Shown: positions 1 to 8,814, counted from the stretch's first letter. The stretch is DNA of 46,401 nucleotides from an uncultured Lachnospiraceae bacterium (GCA_910579085.1 CAJTRU010000028.1:1-46401); one strand, 5' to 3'. Translations and numbers: made by a program. Notes: generated by a model not told the origin, from the letters alone.

Positions 1-23
1 CAGGATAACTGCAAATTATCCTG
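1..23. terminator. Short perfect hairpin at left edge
   Basis: CAGGATAA (1-8) pairs with TTATCCTG (16-23) around a seven-base loop. It may be the terminator of a gene lying left of the window, but no clear T-run follows on the plus strand. The left neighbour is not visible, so direction is undecided. Confidence 0.3.
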
Positions 24-81
24 TATACAGTTTATTGTACAGGAATTTATGAAACAGCCATGATTATTTAATATTATTTTA

Positions 82-110
82 TTGACAATTCTGTTTTTTT
101 CTGTTATCCT
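82..110 (+). promoter_or_regulatory. Promoter of the csoR-copA unit
   Basis: A consensus -35 TTGACA (82-87) is followed after 17 bases by a -10-like TATCCT (105-110). It lies just upstream of the GGG-rich operator and about 40 bases before the csoR start. The weak -10 suits a regulated promoter. Confidence 0.6.
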
Positions 111-112
111 GC

Positions 113-135
113 TATATAGGGTACGGGGGTATACT
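113..135 (+). promoter_or_regulatory. Candidate CsoR operator
   Basis: The stretch TATAGGGTACGGGGGTATAC (115-134) strongly resembles known CsoR operators of Firmicutes copZA promoters, which carry TACCCTACGGGGGTAT-like cores. It covers the expected transcription start, directly before the repressor gene. This placement predicts copper-relieved autorepression. Seen: the motif and its position. Inferred: the binding. Confidence 0.6.
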
Positions 136-152
136 ATTTGGAAAGGTGTATT

Positions 153-446
153 ATGGAACAGGAGAATATAAAGCATGTCAAAAGGGATACTAAAGAGATA
201 AAGAGGATGTTAAACCGCCTTAGTGTAATTGAAGGCCAGGTACGCGGCGTTAAGAAAATGCTTGAAGAAGACAGGTATTGTGTTGACATTCTTACACAAG
301 TATCTTCCATACAGGCTGCTCTTCATGGTTTTAATAAGCAGCTTCTTGCACAACATATAAAGTCCTGTGTATGTGATGATATAAGGGCGGGTAATGATAA
401 TGCTGTTGATGAGCTTTGTGAATTGCTTAAAAACCTTATGAAGTAA
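153..446 (+). CDS. csoR: CsoR-family copper-sensing transcriptional repressor
   Basis: A 97-residue all-helical repressor of the CsoR/FrmR family, which releases its operator when Cu(I) binds. The CsoR metal ligands are all visible with the exact family spacing: Cys43, His68 and Cys72 (Cys-x24-His-x3-Cys). The conserved segment RLSVIEGQVRGVKKML (residues 22-37) lies in the first helices. A TTG 15 bases upstream (138) is in frame, but the ATG at 153 has GGAAAGG (140-146) at a good distance, so I use the ATG. A likely operator lies just upstream, and a copper ATPase gene follows 109 bases downstream. The combination supports copper rather than nickel or formaldehyde sensing. The cellular role is inferred from the family and the neighbour. 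Confidence 0.92.
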   Translation: MEQENIKHVKRDTKEIKRMLNRLSVIEGQVRGVKKMLEEDRYCVDILTQVSSIQAALHGFNKQLLAQHIKSCVCDDIRAGNDNAVDELCELLKNLMK

Positions 447-470
447 ATTTTTAATAAACATTTTAAGAGG

Positions 471-500
471 TTACAAAGGATTATAAAGGGTTATAAGGTT
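471..500 (+). repeat. Three tandem 10-base near-repeats between csoR and copA
   Basis: TTACAAAGGA, TTATAAAGGG and TTATAAGGTT follow each other with a 10-base period in the csoR-copA intergenic region. Function is unknown. Each unit contains a ribosome-site-like AAGG, but no start codon is suitably placed. Confidence 0.4.
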
Positions 501-555
501 TTTTATATGTTATATAGTGTTTCCTTGAAATCTTATGCAGCAAGGAGGTTTTTAA

Positions 556-3159
556 ATGGTTGGGAAGTTTGATGTTACAGGCATGACGTGTTCTGCCTGT
601 TCTGCACATGTTGAAAAAAGTGTATCAAAGCTGGATGGTGTGGATAAAGTAAGTGTTAATCTGCTTACAAATAGTATGCAGGTTGAATATAAGGAAGATG
701 TTACAAGTGAAGATAATATTATAGGTGCTGTTGTTGATGCTGGTTATGGCGCAAGTGTTAAAGGAAATACAGCCTATGGCAGCAGTGCAGCTACACGGAA
801 GAGTTCTGGCACAGCAGATGGTATGCAGGATGTTTATAAGAAAAACATTTTGGTTATGAAGAAAAGGCTTGTGGTTTCGGTTCTTTTTCTTATTCCACTT
901 ATGTATGTTTCTATGGGGCATATGTTCTTTAATATGGCGGGTCTTGGTATGCCGGCACATATGGAAAAGTATTTTCATGGAAGTGCAAATGCTGGTGTTT
1001 TTGCAATAACGCAGGTGTTTCTGCTTATACCTATAATAATTGCTAACCAGAAATATTACATTACAGGTTTTAGAACTCTTGCAAAACGCAGCCCTAATAT
1101 GGACAGTCTTATAGCTATTGGGTCAGGTGCGGCAATTATATATGGTATTTATGCAACATATAAGATTGTTTACGGGCTTGGGCATGGTGATATGGCAGCC
1201 GTAGACCAGTTCAGCCATGATTTATATTTTGAGTCAGCGGGAATGATTTTAACACTTATTACAGTAGGGAAATTCCTTGAAACACGTTCTAAAAGCAAAA
1301 CAAGTGAAGCCATTACTAAGCTTATGGACCTTGCACCTAAGACAGCAACTGTAATAAGGGATGGTGTGGAACAGGTAATTAATGCAGGTGAAATGGCTGC
1401 AGGTGATATATTTATTATAAAGCCTGGAGAGTCCGCCGCAGCAGATGGAATTGTTATTGAGGGGCAGTCTTCTGTAGACGAATCAGCAGTTACAGGTGAA
1501 AGTATTCCTGTTATTAAACAAAAGGGTGACAAAATTATATCTGCATCAATTAACAAGGCAGGTCTTCTGAAGGTAAAAGCTGTAAAAACAGGAGAGGATA
1601 CTACACTGTCACAGATTATAAAACTTGTTGAAGAAGCTTCTTCAAGCAAAGCGCCAATAGCTAAGATTGCTGATAAAGTATCAGGAATATTTGTACCTGC
1701 TGTAATAGCAGTTTCACTTGTTACGGCAGTTATATGGTTTTGCCTTGGATATGGTTTTGAATTTGCACTTTCATCTGCAATAGCAGTCCTTGTAATATCA
1801 TGTCCTTGTGCGCTTGGGCTTGCAACACCTGTTGCCATAATGGCTGGTACTGGCAAAGGGGCAGAGAACGGCATACTTGTAAAGTCGGGTGAAGCCCTTG
1901 AAACAGCACATCTTGTGGATACAGTTGTGCTTGACAAGACGGGTACAATTACAGAAGGCAGGCCTGAAGTAACTGGCATAACAGTTTTTAACGGCATGGC
2001 AGAAGAGGAACTTTACAGGATTGCAGGTTCACTTGAAAAAGGAAGTGAACACCCTCTTGCAGATGCGGTTATTAAAAAGTGTAGCCAGCTTGGCATAACT
2101 CTTACAGATATTAAAGATTTTAAAGCTATATTTGGCAAAGGGATAACAGGTATTGTTGATGGAAAAAGATATTATGCTGGCAACCTGGCATTACTTGAGG
2201 AATATGGCATACCTGTTGGTAATGATATTAAAGAAACTACCAGGCAATATGCTTTAAATGGCAAGACACCGCTTGTATTTGCGGATGAAAACCATGTGGC
2301 AGGGGTAATTGCTGTTGCAGATGTTGTGAAAGCAACAAGCAGGGAGGCAGTCAGTGAGTTTAAGAAGATGGGGATACATGTTATTATGCTTACTGGCGAC
2401 AATGAAATTACTGCTAATGCTATTAAAGAAGAAACCGGAATTGATGAAGTTATTGCAAATGTGCTTCCTGCACAGAAGGAAGAAAAAATATCTTTATTAA
2501 AGGCAGAAGGGCATAAGACTGCAATGGTGGGGGACGGGATTAATGATGCCCCGGCACTTGCTTCCGCAGATGTTGGAATTGCAATAGGGGCTGGTACAGA
2601 TGTTGCAGTTGAAAGTGCAGATATAGTCCTTATGAAAGACAGTCTTTTAGGGGCTGTGGCGGCAGTCCAGTTAAGCAAGGCTGTTATAAGAAATATCAAA
2701 CAAAACCTTTTCTGGGCATTTTTTTATAATATTATTGGAATTCCTGTTGCAGCAGGGCTTTTATACCTGCCATTTGGCATTAAATTAAGCCCGATGTTTG
2801 GCGCAGCTGCAATGAGCCTTAGCAGTGTATGTGTTGTAAGTAATGCTTTAAGGCTTAAAAGGCTGAGGCTGCCTGTAAGTAATGGCAATACAACGGATAG
2901 TACAGATAGTAATAAAAATAATATAAATACATTAAGAAAGGATGATTTAACTATGACAAAGAAAATTATTATTGAAGGAATGATGTGTGAACATTGTACA
3001 GGAAGGGTTGAAAAAGCATTGCGTGCTGTAAATGGTGTTACAGATGTTGTTATGAGCCTGGAAGAGAAAAGTGCAACTGTAACTGCTGATGGTACTGGCG
3101 ATAATGAATTAAAAGATGCAGTGACAGAAGCAGGATATGAAGTAATAAGCATACAATAA
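556..3159 (+). CDS. copA: Copper-exporting P1B-type ATPase CopA with fused C-terminal CopZ-like domain
   Basis: An 867-residue membrane pump that exports Cu(I) using ATP. Domains in order: N-terminal heavy-metal domain with GMTCSAC (residues 9-15); transmembrane helices from about residue 104; actuator motif TGES (313-316); the ion-path CPC (416-418); phosphorylation site DKTGT (Asp460); nucleotide-binding HP (499-500); hinge GDGINDAP (659-666); and the copper-specific YN (724-725) and MSLSS (753-757) motifs. After a polar Asn/Thr/Ser linker (about 774-798), a second heavy-metal domain with MCEHC (810-814) ends the protein. That extra domain resembles a free CopZ chaperone. A strong AAGGAGG (542-548) sets the start. 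It is probably co-transcribed with csoR. All catalytic motifs are intact. Only the significance of the C-terminal fusion is uncertain. Confidence 0.96.
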   Translation: MVGKFDVTGMTCSACSAHVEKSVSKLDGVDKVSVNLLTNSMQVEYKEDVTSEDNIIGAVVDAGYGASVKGNTAYGSSAATRKSSGTADGMQDVYKKNILVMKKRLVVSVLFLIPLMYVSMGHMFFNMAGLGMPAHMEKYFHGSANAGVFAITQVFLLIPIIIANQKYYITGFRTLAKRSPNMDSLIAIGSGAAIIYGIYATYKIVYGLGHGDMAAVDQFSHDLYFESAGMILTLITVGKFLETRSKSKTSEAITKLMDLAPKTATVIRDGVEQVINAGEMAAGDIFIIKPGESAAADGIVIEGQSSVDESAVTGESIPVIKQKGDKIISASINKAGLLKVKAVKTGEDTTLSQIIKLVEEASSSKAPIAKIADKVSGIFVPAVIAVSLVTAVIWFCLGYGFEFALSSAIAVLVISCPCALGLATPVAIMAGTGKGAENGILVKSGEALETAHLVDTVVLDKTGTITEGRPEVTGITVFNGMAEEELYRIAGSLEKGSEHPLADAVIKKCSQLGITLTDIKDFKAIFGKGITGIVDGKRYYAGNLALLEEYGIPVGNDIKETTRQYALNGKTPLVFADENHVAGVIAVADVVKATSREAVSEFKKMGIHVIMLTGDNEITANAIKEETGIDEVIANVLPAQKEEKISLLKAEGHKTAMVGDGINDAPALASADVGIAIGAGTDVAVESADIVLMKDSLLGAVAAVQLSKAVIRNIKQNLFWAFFYNIIGIPVAAGLLYLPFGIKLSPMFGAAAMSLSSVCVVSNALRLKRLRLPVSNGNTTDSTDSNKNNINTLRKDDLTMTKKIIIEGMMCEHCTGRVEKALRAVNGVTDVVMSLEEKSATVTADGTGDNELKDAVTEAGYEVISIQ
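2937..2955 (+). promoter_or_regulatory. Possible internal ribosome site and start for a free CopZ-like chaperone
   Basis: Inside copA, AAAGGATG (2937-2944) stands ten bases before an in-frame ATG (2953, residue Met800). This Met opens exactly the C-terminal metal-binding domain, MTKKIIIEGMMCEHC. Initiation here would give a 68-residue CopZ-like protein from the same message. The sequence permits this; use of the site is inferred. Confidence 0.35.
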
Positions 3160-3190
3160 GTATTTTATCTTTAAAACATAATATAAAATA

Positions 3191-3221
3191 CCAGGCAGGG
3201 AATTTCCGTTTCCCTGCCTGG
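3191..3221. terminator. Bidirectional terminator between copA and pyrI
   Basis: A perfect 12-bp stem, CCAGGCAGGGAA (3191-3202) with TTCCCTGCCTGG (3210-3221), lies between two converging genes. A-rich sequence on the left and T-rich sequence on the right allow termination in both directions. The minus strand (pyrI) has the better T-tract. Confidence 0.85.
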
Positions 3222-3228
3222 CTGTAGT

Positions 3229-3654
3229 TTAATTTCCTTTAAACCTGGATTCACAGTATACACACCTGTATACCCTGTTTTCCCTGTCTGTAAGCTTAAA
3301 TTTATGTGGAACATCATGTTCAGCAGAAGTAATACACCTTGGATTTCTGCATTTTATTATATTTGTTACCATATCTGGTGGTTCTAGTGTCTTTTTATCA
3401 GAAATGTGGTTGTCTTTTATTATATTAATTGTGATATTGTGGTCAAGTACCCCTAGTACATTCAGGTCTATATTAAGTGGGCCTTCTATTTTAATAATAT
3501 CCTTTTTGCCCATTTTGCTGCTGCGTGCATTTTTAATAATAGCAACCTGGCAGTCCAGTTTTTCGAGGTTTAAGTATTCATAAATTTTCATTGCGCCACC
3601 AGCCTGTATATGGTCAATTACTACTCCTTCATTTAATCCGCTTATATTTAACAT
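3229..3654 (-). CDS. pyrI: Aspartate carbamoyltransferase regulatory subunit
   Basis: A 141-residue protein that binds nucleotide effectors and zinc and assembles with PyrB in the first committed step of pyrimidine synthesis. The zinc site is visible as Cys102, Cys107, Cys131 and Cys134 (CX4C, then CX2C), the normal PyrI pattern. The N-terminal allosteric domain occupies roughly residues 1-95. An AGGAGG stands directly upstream of the ATG. The gene begins 29 bases after pyrB ends and shares its transcript, which gives equal supply of both subunits. Length is slightly below the E. coli protein but normal for Clostridia. No other pyr genes lie next to the pair. Confidence 0.95.
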   Translation of the reverse strand: MLNISGLNEGVVIDHIQAGGAMKIYEYLNLEKLDCQVAIIKNARSSKMGKKDIIKIEGPLNIDLNVLGVLDHNITINIIKDNHISDKKTLEPPDMVTNIIKCRNPRCITSAEHDVPHKFKLTDRENRVYRCVYCESRFKGN

Positions 3655-3683
3655 TAAAATCCTCCTGTACTATATTAATCTGG

Positions 3684-4598
3684 CTAAGAAAGCCCTAAAA
3701 GTGCCATAATAAGCGCCATCCTTACATATACGCCGAATTCTGCCTGTTTGAAGTATACAGCACGGGGGTCATCATCAACTTCAGTTGCAATTTCATTAAC
3801 ACGTGGCAGAGGGTGGAGCACATACATGTCTTTACGGGCATATTTCATCTTTTCTGCATCAAGTATAAAACTGTCTTTTAACCTTATATAATCTTCTTCG
3901 TTGAAGAAACGTTCCCTTTGTACGCGTGTCATATAAAGTATATCAAGTTCTGGCATATATTTTTCAAGCTCGCTGGTTTCAATAAAATCAATATTGCCAG
4001 CTACAAGCACTTCCTGGCGCAGATAATCAGGTATTTTTAATTCATTTGGGGAAACCAGGATAAAACGTACATTTTCATAACGCACCATTGCATTTATAAG
4101 TGAATGTACTGTCCTGCCAAATTTAAGGTCGCCACACATGCCTATTGTTAAGTTGTCAAGCCGTCCTTTAAGTTCCTTTATTGTAAGGAGGTCTGTAAGT
4201 GTCTGGGTAGGGTGGTTATGCCCGCCATCGCCAGCATTGATTACTGGGATTCCAGAGTTCATTGCTGCAACAACCGGAGCACCTTCTTTTGGATGGCGCA
4301 TGGCGCATATATCGGCATATGATGATATTACTCTTATTGTATCAGCAACACTTTCACCCTTTGATGCAGAACTTGAATCTGCTGAAGAAAAACCAAGCAC
4401 CTTACCACCCAGGTTTAGCATTGCTGCTTCAAAACTAAGGCGTGTACGTGTGCTTGGTTCATAGAATAAAGTAGCTAGTTTTTTTCCTTCACATACGGAT
4501 GAATATTTGTCTGGAGCTTTCATAATTGCTTGTCCAAGATTAAGGATTTCTTCAAGTTCGCTGACGGACAGGTCAAGCGGGCTAATCAAATGTTTCAT
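3684..4598 (-). CDS. pyrB: Aspartate carbamoyltransferase catalytic subunit
   Basis: A 304-residue enzyme joining carbamoyl phosphate to aspartate in UMP synthesis. Seen: the carbamoyl-phosphate motif PSTRTR (residues 48-53), the second-subunit loop SSSASKGES (75-83) that supplies active-site Ser/Lys, and HPTQT (129-133). Length matches the family. A TTG six bases further upstream is in frame, but AAGGGGGA is placed correctly for the ATG at 4598, so I use that. It is first in the pyrB-pyrI unit, with a plausible promoter at 4632-4660. No leader peptide or PyrR-type anticipatory structure was recognised in the short upstream region. Confidence 0.96.
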   Translation of the reverse strand: MKHLISPLDLSVSELEEILNLGQAIMKAPDKYSSVCEGKKLATLFYEPSTRTRLSFEAAMLNLGGKVLGFSSADSSSASKGESVADTIRVISSYADICAMRHPKEGAPVVAAMNSGIPVINAGDGGHNHPTQTLTDLLTIKELKGRLDNLTIGMCGDLKFGRTVHSLINAMVRYENVRFILVSPNELKIPDYLRQEVLVAGNIDFIETSELEKYMPELDILYMTRVQRERFFNEEDYIRLKDSFILDAEKMKYARKDMYVLHPLPRVNEIATEVDDDPRAVYFKQAEFGVYVRMALIMALLGLS

Positions 4599-4631
4599 TA
4601 ACAATCCCCCTTAATAATTTTTATAAATATA

Positions 4632-4660
4632 ATTTTACTACAACATGGTTTACTAATCAA
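4632..4660 (-). promoter_or_regulatory. Promoter of pyrB-pyrI
   Basis: Read on the minus strand, TTGATT is followed by 17 bases and TAAAAT, ending about 35 bases before the pyrB start. Confidence 0.5.
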
Positions 4661-4686
4661 GAAACATTTAAAAAATATACTTTACA

Positions 4687-4714
4687 TTGACAAAAAAAAA
4701 TAGTAGAATATTTT
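4687..4714 (+). promoter_or_regulatory. Promoter of the chemoreceptor gene
   Basis: A perfect -35 TTGACA (4687-4692) precedes an A-run and a weak -10, TATTTT (4709-4714), with a 16-base spacer. This looks like a housekeeping promoter rather than a sigma-28 flagellar one. Confidence 0.45.
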
Positions 4715-4761
4715 ATAGCTAAGTAAAAGGCTAAAAATATTAAAAAACAGAGGTGGAACCA

Positions 4762-6459
4762 TTGGTTAAAGAGGAGAGGATAGAACAAAGGCTGCAAAAA
4801 GCTTTTGTCAGGGTGACAATTATGGCAGCAGTAGCTGCTGTTGTTGCATTAGTAGCACTTATAGTTACAAGTAACCGTTATACATATGCACTTACTATGC
4901 ATGGTTTTTCGCAGGGGGATATTGGAAATGCAATGGCAGCGTTTGCAGATGCCAGAAGCTCAACAAGAGCTGTAATTGCATATGCAGATGAGGAATTTGT
5001 CAAAATTAATACAACTTCGCATCAAGAAAATAAAGATAAGTTTGAAAAATATTTCGCTAAAATGGAGAAGTCGATTGTCACTGGTGAAGGCAGGGAAGTA
5101 TATGAACATATGCAAGGCGAGCTTGATGAGTACTGGGAACTTGATGAAGATATACTGGCACTTGGCAGTGATATAAACAGCGAGGAAAACAGGGCAAAGG
5201 CACAGACAAAGGCGGCTAATGAGCTTGCACCGATGTTTAATGAAGTTTATGGTGACCTTACAAGCCTGATGGAGATAAAAGTTGAAGCTGGCAATAGTGT
5301 TGATACGACCCTTAAAATAATTACAATTGTAATGATTGTCATTATTGTAATTATAATTGCTTCTGTGATGTTTATTTCAATCAGGACTGGAAAAGGTATT
5401 GCAAGACAGATTTCAAATGGGTTAAATGCTGTAGCTGAGAGAATGAAGAAATTTGCCAAAGGTGACCTTACATCAGCTTTTCCTGACACTGGAACTAAGG
5501 ATGAGGTGAATGACCTTGCAGTTACAATTAAAGAAATGGCTAAGGATTTAAGCCAGATTATAGCTGATATCAACGAGGATGTTGCAGGTCTTGCAGATGG
5601 CAACTTTATGACAACTTTAAATGACCCTGGACTGTTTTTAGGGGATTTTGCAGGTTTAAAAGAAAGTATAGAACATATTACTGAGAAATTTAAGTCTACC
5701 CTTTTACAGATAGAAGAGGCATCAGACCAGGTGGATGCAGGTGCAGGACAGCTTGCGGAAAGTGCTACAGCACTTGCAGAAGGTGCTACAGACCAGGCAG
5801 GGGCTGTACAGGAACTTACTGCAACTGTTGAAAACGTTACAATATCTGCTGAAGATACTGCTAAGCAGGTTGGTGCTGCTTATGAAGAAGGGCTTGTATA
5901 CAGGGAGCAGGCAGAGCGCGGAAGCCACGAAATGAATAATCTTATCAGTGCTATGGAGCGCATTAGTGAAGCTTCTAAAGAAGTTGAAAATATTATTGGT
6001 GAAATTGAAGATATTGCATCACAGACAAACCTGCTTTCACTTAATGCATCTATAGAAGCAGCAAGGGCAGGCGAGGCAGGAAAGGGATTTGCAGTAGTTG
6101 CTGACCAGATTGGCAAGCTTGCTACAGACAGTGCACAGTCTGCTGCCAAGACAAGGGAATTAATACACAATGCGCTGGAAGAAGTTGAAGCAGGCAATAA
6201 AATGACACAGACTACTAAAGAATCATTAGAAGAAGTTATTAACGGCATTGAATTCTTATCCAATGCTTCAAAACAGGCTAGTGATACAGCATATACACAG
6301 GCAGATACAATGCGTGAGATTGAAAAAGGAATTGAACAGATTTCAGGTGTGGTACAGAGTAATTCTGCATCAGCACAGGAAACATCAGCAACAAGTGAAG
6401 AGCTTGCAGCGCAGGCAACTTCATTAAAAGAACTGATTGGACAGTTTGTATTAAGGTAA
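4762..6459 (+). CDS. Methyl-accepting chemotaxis protein
   Basis: A membrane chemoreceptor that controls CheA through CheW. Starting at TTG 4762 it has 565 residues. Two hydrophobic segments (about 17-38 and 185-207) flank an extracellular sensing region of about 145 residues, predicted helical. A HAMP linker follows (about 210-265), then the long signalling coiled coil with the highly conserved hairpin tip (about 414-456, including QTNLLSLNASIEAARAGE). Start choice: AGAGGTGG (4749-4756) is correctly placed for TTG 4762, whereas an in-frame GTG at 4753 lies inside that ribosome site. The ligand cannot be told from sequence. No other chemotaxis gene lies nearby. Confidence 0.93.
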   Translation: MVKEERIEQRLQKAFVRVTIMAAVAAVVALVALIVTSNRYTYALTMHGFSQGDIGNAMAAFADARSSTRAVIAYADEEFVKINTTSHQENKDKFEKYFAKMEKSIVTGEGREVYEHMQGELDEYWELDEDILALGSDINSEENRAKAQTKAANELAPMFNEVYGDLTSLMEIKVEAGNSVDTTLKIITIVMIVIIVIIIASVMFISIRTGKGIARQISNGLNAVAERMKKFAKGDLTSAFPDTGTKDEVNDLAVTIKEMAKDLSQIIADINEDVAGLADGNFMTTLNDPGLFLGDFAGLKESIEHITEKFKSTLLQIEEASDQVDAGAGQLAESATALAEGATDQAGAVQELTATVENVTISAEDTAKQVGAAYEEGLVYREQAERGSHEMNNLISAMERISEASKEVENIIGEIEDIASQTNLLSLNASIEAARAGEAGKGFAVVADQIGKLATDSAQSAAKTRELIHNALEEVEAGNKMTQTTKESLEEVINGIEFLSNASKQASDTAYTQADTMREIEKGIEQISGVVQSNSASAQETSATSEELAAQATSLKELIGQFVLR

Positions 6460-6516
6460 AATACCAGGGATTGCAGGGGAGTAATATATGTTATACTAAT
6501 TAAGGAGGCATAATTT

Positions 6517-8814
6517 ATGGTTAAGCTTTATGGCAACGGGGTTTATCTTGTAAACGGGACTAAGATTATAGAGGATAATGCAGAGGCTGCACAGGCATTA
6601 AATGCAGAGTGCGGCAGTGTACCAGCTAAGGAGGAGGCTGCTAAGGGCACAATAGCATATAAGATATTAAAATCACACAATACTTCTGGCGATATGCAGA
6701 ATCTTAGCATAAAGTTTGACAAGCTGGCTTCACATGACATTACATTTGTTGGGATAATCCAGACAGCAAGGGCTTCAGGGCTTGAAAAATTTCCTGTGCC
6801 TTATGTACTTACTAACTGCCATAACAGTTTATGTGCAGTAGGCGGGACTATTAATGAAGATGACCATATGTTCGGGCTTTCATGTGCTAAAAAATATGGC
6901 GGGATGTATGTTCCTCCACACCAGGCAGTTATACACCAGTTTGCACGTGAAATGCTTGCAGGCGGCGGCAAGATGCTGCTTGGTTCAGACTCACATACAC
7001 GTTATGGTGCACTTGGCACTATGGCAGTAGGTGAAGGCGGGCCTGAGCTTGTAAAACAGCTTTTAGGCAGGACATATGATATTGCAATGCCAGGGATAGT
7101 TGCAGTATATCTGGCAGGAAAGCCACAGAAGGGTGTTGGCCCGCAGGATATTGCACTTGCAATTATTGGTGCTGTATTTGCTAATGGATATGTAAATAAT
7201 AAAGTAATGGAATTTGTTGGTGATGGTGTTGCTAATCTTTCAGCAGATTACCGTATTGGCGTGGATGTAATGACAACAGAAACAACATGCTTGTCATCTG
7301 TCTGGGTAACTGACAGTGAGATTAAAGATTTTTATGAAATCCATAAACGTCCAGAAGATTATAAAGAATTAAAGCCAGATAATGTAGCTTATTATGATGG
7401 CATGGTTTATGTAGACCTTTCAGAGATAAAACCTATGGTTGCAATGCCTTTCCATCCAAGCAATGTTTATACTATTGATGAACTTAATGCTAATATGATG
7501 GATATTCTTGATGATGTTGAGAAAAAGGCACTTGTAAGCCTTGATAATAATAAAATACAGTTCACCCTTAAGGATAAAGTACGTAATGGGAAGCTTTATG
7601 TTGAACAGGGTGTTATAGCAGGATGTGCGGGCGGCGGTTTTGAAAATATATGTGATGCTGCGGATATATTACGTGGAAAGAATATTGGTGCTGATGAGTT
7701 TTCACTTAGTGTATACCCGTCAAGCCAGCCTGTATTTATGGAACTTGTAAAGAATGGTGTAATTGCAGATATTATGGCGACAGGTGCAACAGTGCGTTCT
7801 GCATTCTGCGGCCCATGTTTTGGTGCTGGGGATGTTCCGCCTAATAACGGGCTTTCAATAAGACATTCAACACGTAATTTCCCTAACAGGGAAGGCTCAA
7901 AAGTTACAAGCGGCCAGATTGCGTCGGTTGCTCTTATGGATGCACGTTCAATCGCTGCGACAGCAGCTAATAAAGGATATTTGACATCTGCAATGGACAT
8001 TGATGCAGACTTTAATAAACCAAAGTATTACTTTGACAGTACAATATATGATAACCGTGTTTACAACGGAATTGGAAACCCACAGCCAGAAACAGAGATT
8101 AAGTTTGGCCCGAATATAAAGGACTGGCCTGTTATGTCTGCACTTACAGACAATATGGTGCTTAAAGTTGTATCAGAGATACATGACCCTGTAACAACAA
8201 CAGATGAGCTTATACCATCAGGTGAAACTTCATCATTCCGTTCTAACCCGCTTGGTCTTGCAGAGTTTACACTTTCACGTAAAGACCCGGCTTATGTAGG
8301 ACGTGCCAAGGCTGTACAGCTTGCCGAAAAAGCAAGGACAGCAGGAGAGGACATATTTGCTGCACTTCCTGAAGCAGAAGAAGTGTTTAAGCAGATTAAT
8401 ACAAAATTTGAAGCCAGGCCAGAGGATACACAGATAGGAAGCCTTATATATGCAGTAAAACCAGGTGATGGCTCTGCGCGTGAACAGGCTGCTTCTTGCC
8501 AGAAGGTACTTGGTGGCTTTGCAAATATTGCAAAAGAGTATGCTACAAAGAGATACCGTTCTAACCTTATTAACTGGGGAATGTTGCCGTTTATATTTGA
8601 AGAAGATGAGCTTCCTTTTAAGAACGGGGATTATATCTTTGTAAAGGATATAAAAAATGCTATTATAAATAAAGAAGATGTAATAAAAGCGTATGTAGCT
8701 GGCAAGGAAATGAAAGAATTTGACTTAAAACTTGGACGGCTTACAGATGATGAACGTGACATAATTGTAAAGGGATGCCTTATAAATTATTACCGTGCAC
8801 AGATGCAGGCATAA
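6517..8814 (+). CDS. Aconitase-superfamily hydratase (YbhJ-like)
   Basis: A 765-residue iron-sulfur hydratase. The three [4Fe-4S] ligands are visible as Cys370 and the CGPC pair Cys431/Cys434. The substrate-binding segment GSDSHTRYGALGT is also present. N-terminal halves form the three-lobed aconitase core, and the C-terminal part is the swivelling domain. Architecture resembles E. coli YbhJ and proteins labelled hydratase in many Lachnospiraceae, rather than classical AcnA/AcnB. It may serve as the working aconitase for 2-oxoglutarate synthesis, or act on another hydroxy-acid. A strong AAGGAGG precedes the ATG. No citrate synthase or isocitrate dehydrogenase lies beside it, so context does not settle the substrate. 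Confidence 0.85.
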   Translation: MVKLYGNGVYLVNGTKIIEDNAEAAQALNAECGSVPAKEEAAKGTIAYKILKSHNTSGDMQNLSIKFDKLASHDITFVGIIQTARASGLEKFPVPYVLTNCHNSLCAVGGTINEDDHMFGLSCAKKYGGMYVPPHQAVIHQFAREMLAGGGKMLLGSDSHTRYGALGTMAVGEGGPELVKQLLGRTYDIAMPGIVAVYLAGKPQKGVGPQDIALAIIGAVFANGYVNNKVMEFVGDGVANLSADYRIGVDVMTTETTCLSSVWVTDSEIKDFYEIHKRPEDYKELKPDNVAYYDGMVYVDLSEIKPMVAMPFHPSNVYTIDELNANMMDILDDVEKKALVSLDNNKIQFTLKDKVRNGKLYVEQGVIAGCAGGGFENICDAADILRGKNIGADEFSLSVYPSSQPVFMELVKNGVIADIMATGATVRSAFCGPCFGAGDVPPNNGLSIRHSTRNFPNREGSKVTSGQIASVALMDARSIAATAANKGYLTSAMDIDADFNKPKYYFDSTIYDNRVYNGIGNPQPETEIKFGPNIKDWPVMSALTDNMVLKVVSEIHDPVTTTDELIPSGETSSFRSNPLGLAEFTLSRKDPAYVGRAKAVQLAEKARTAGEDIFAALPEAEEVFKQINTKFEARPEDTQIGSLIYAVKPGDGSAREQAASCQKVLGGFANIAKEYATKRYRSNLINWGMLPFIFEEDELPFKNGDYIFVKDIKNAIINKEDVIKAYVAGKEMKEFDLKLGRLTDDERDIIVKGCLINYYRAQMQA

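Noticed and set aside
1170..1997. Long open frame antisense to copA
   Set aside because: It is a compositional shadow of the copA coding strand: Ser/Thr/Ile-rich, no ribosome site and no family pattern. The same holds for the antisense frames at 2172-2699 and 2724-3152.
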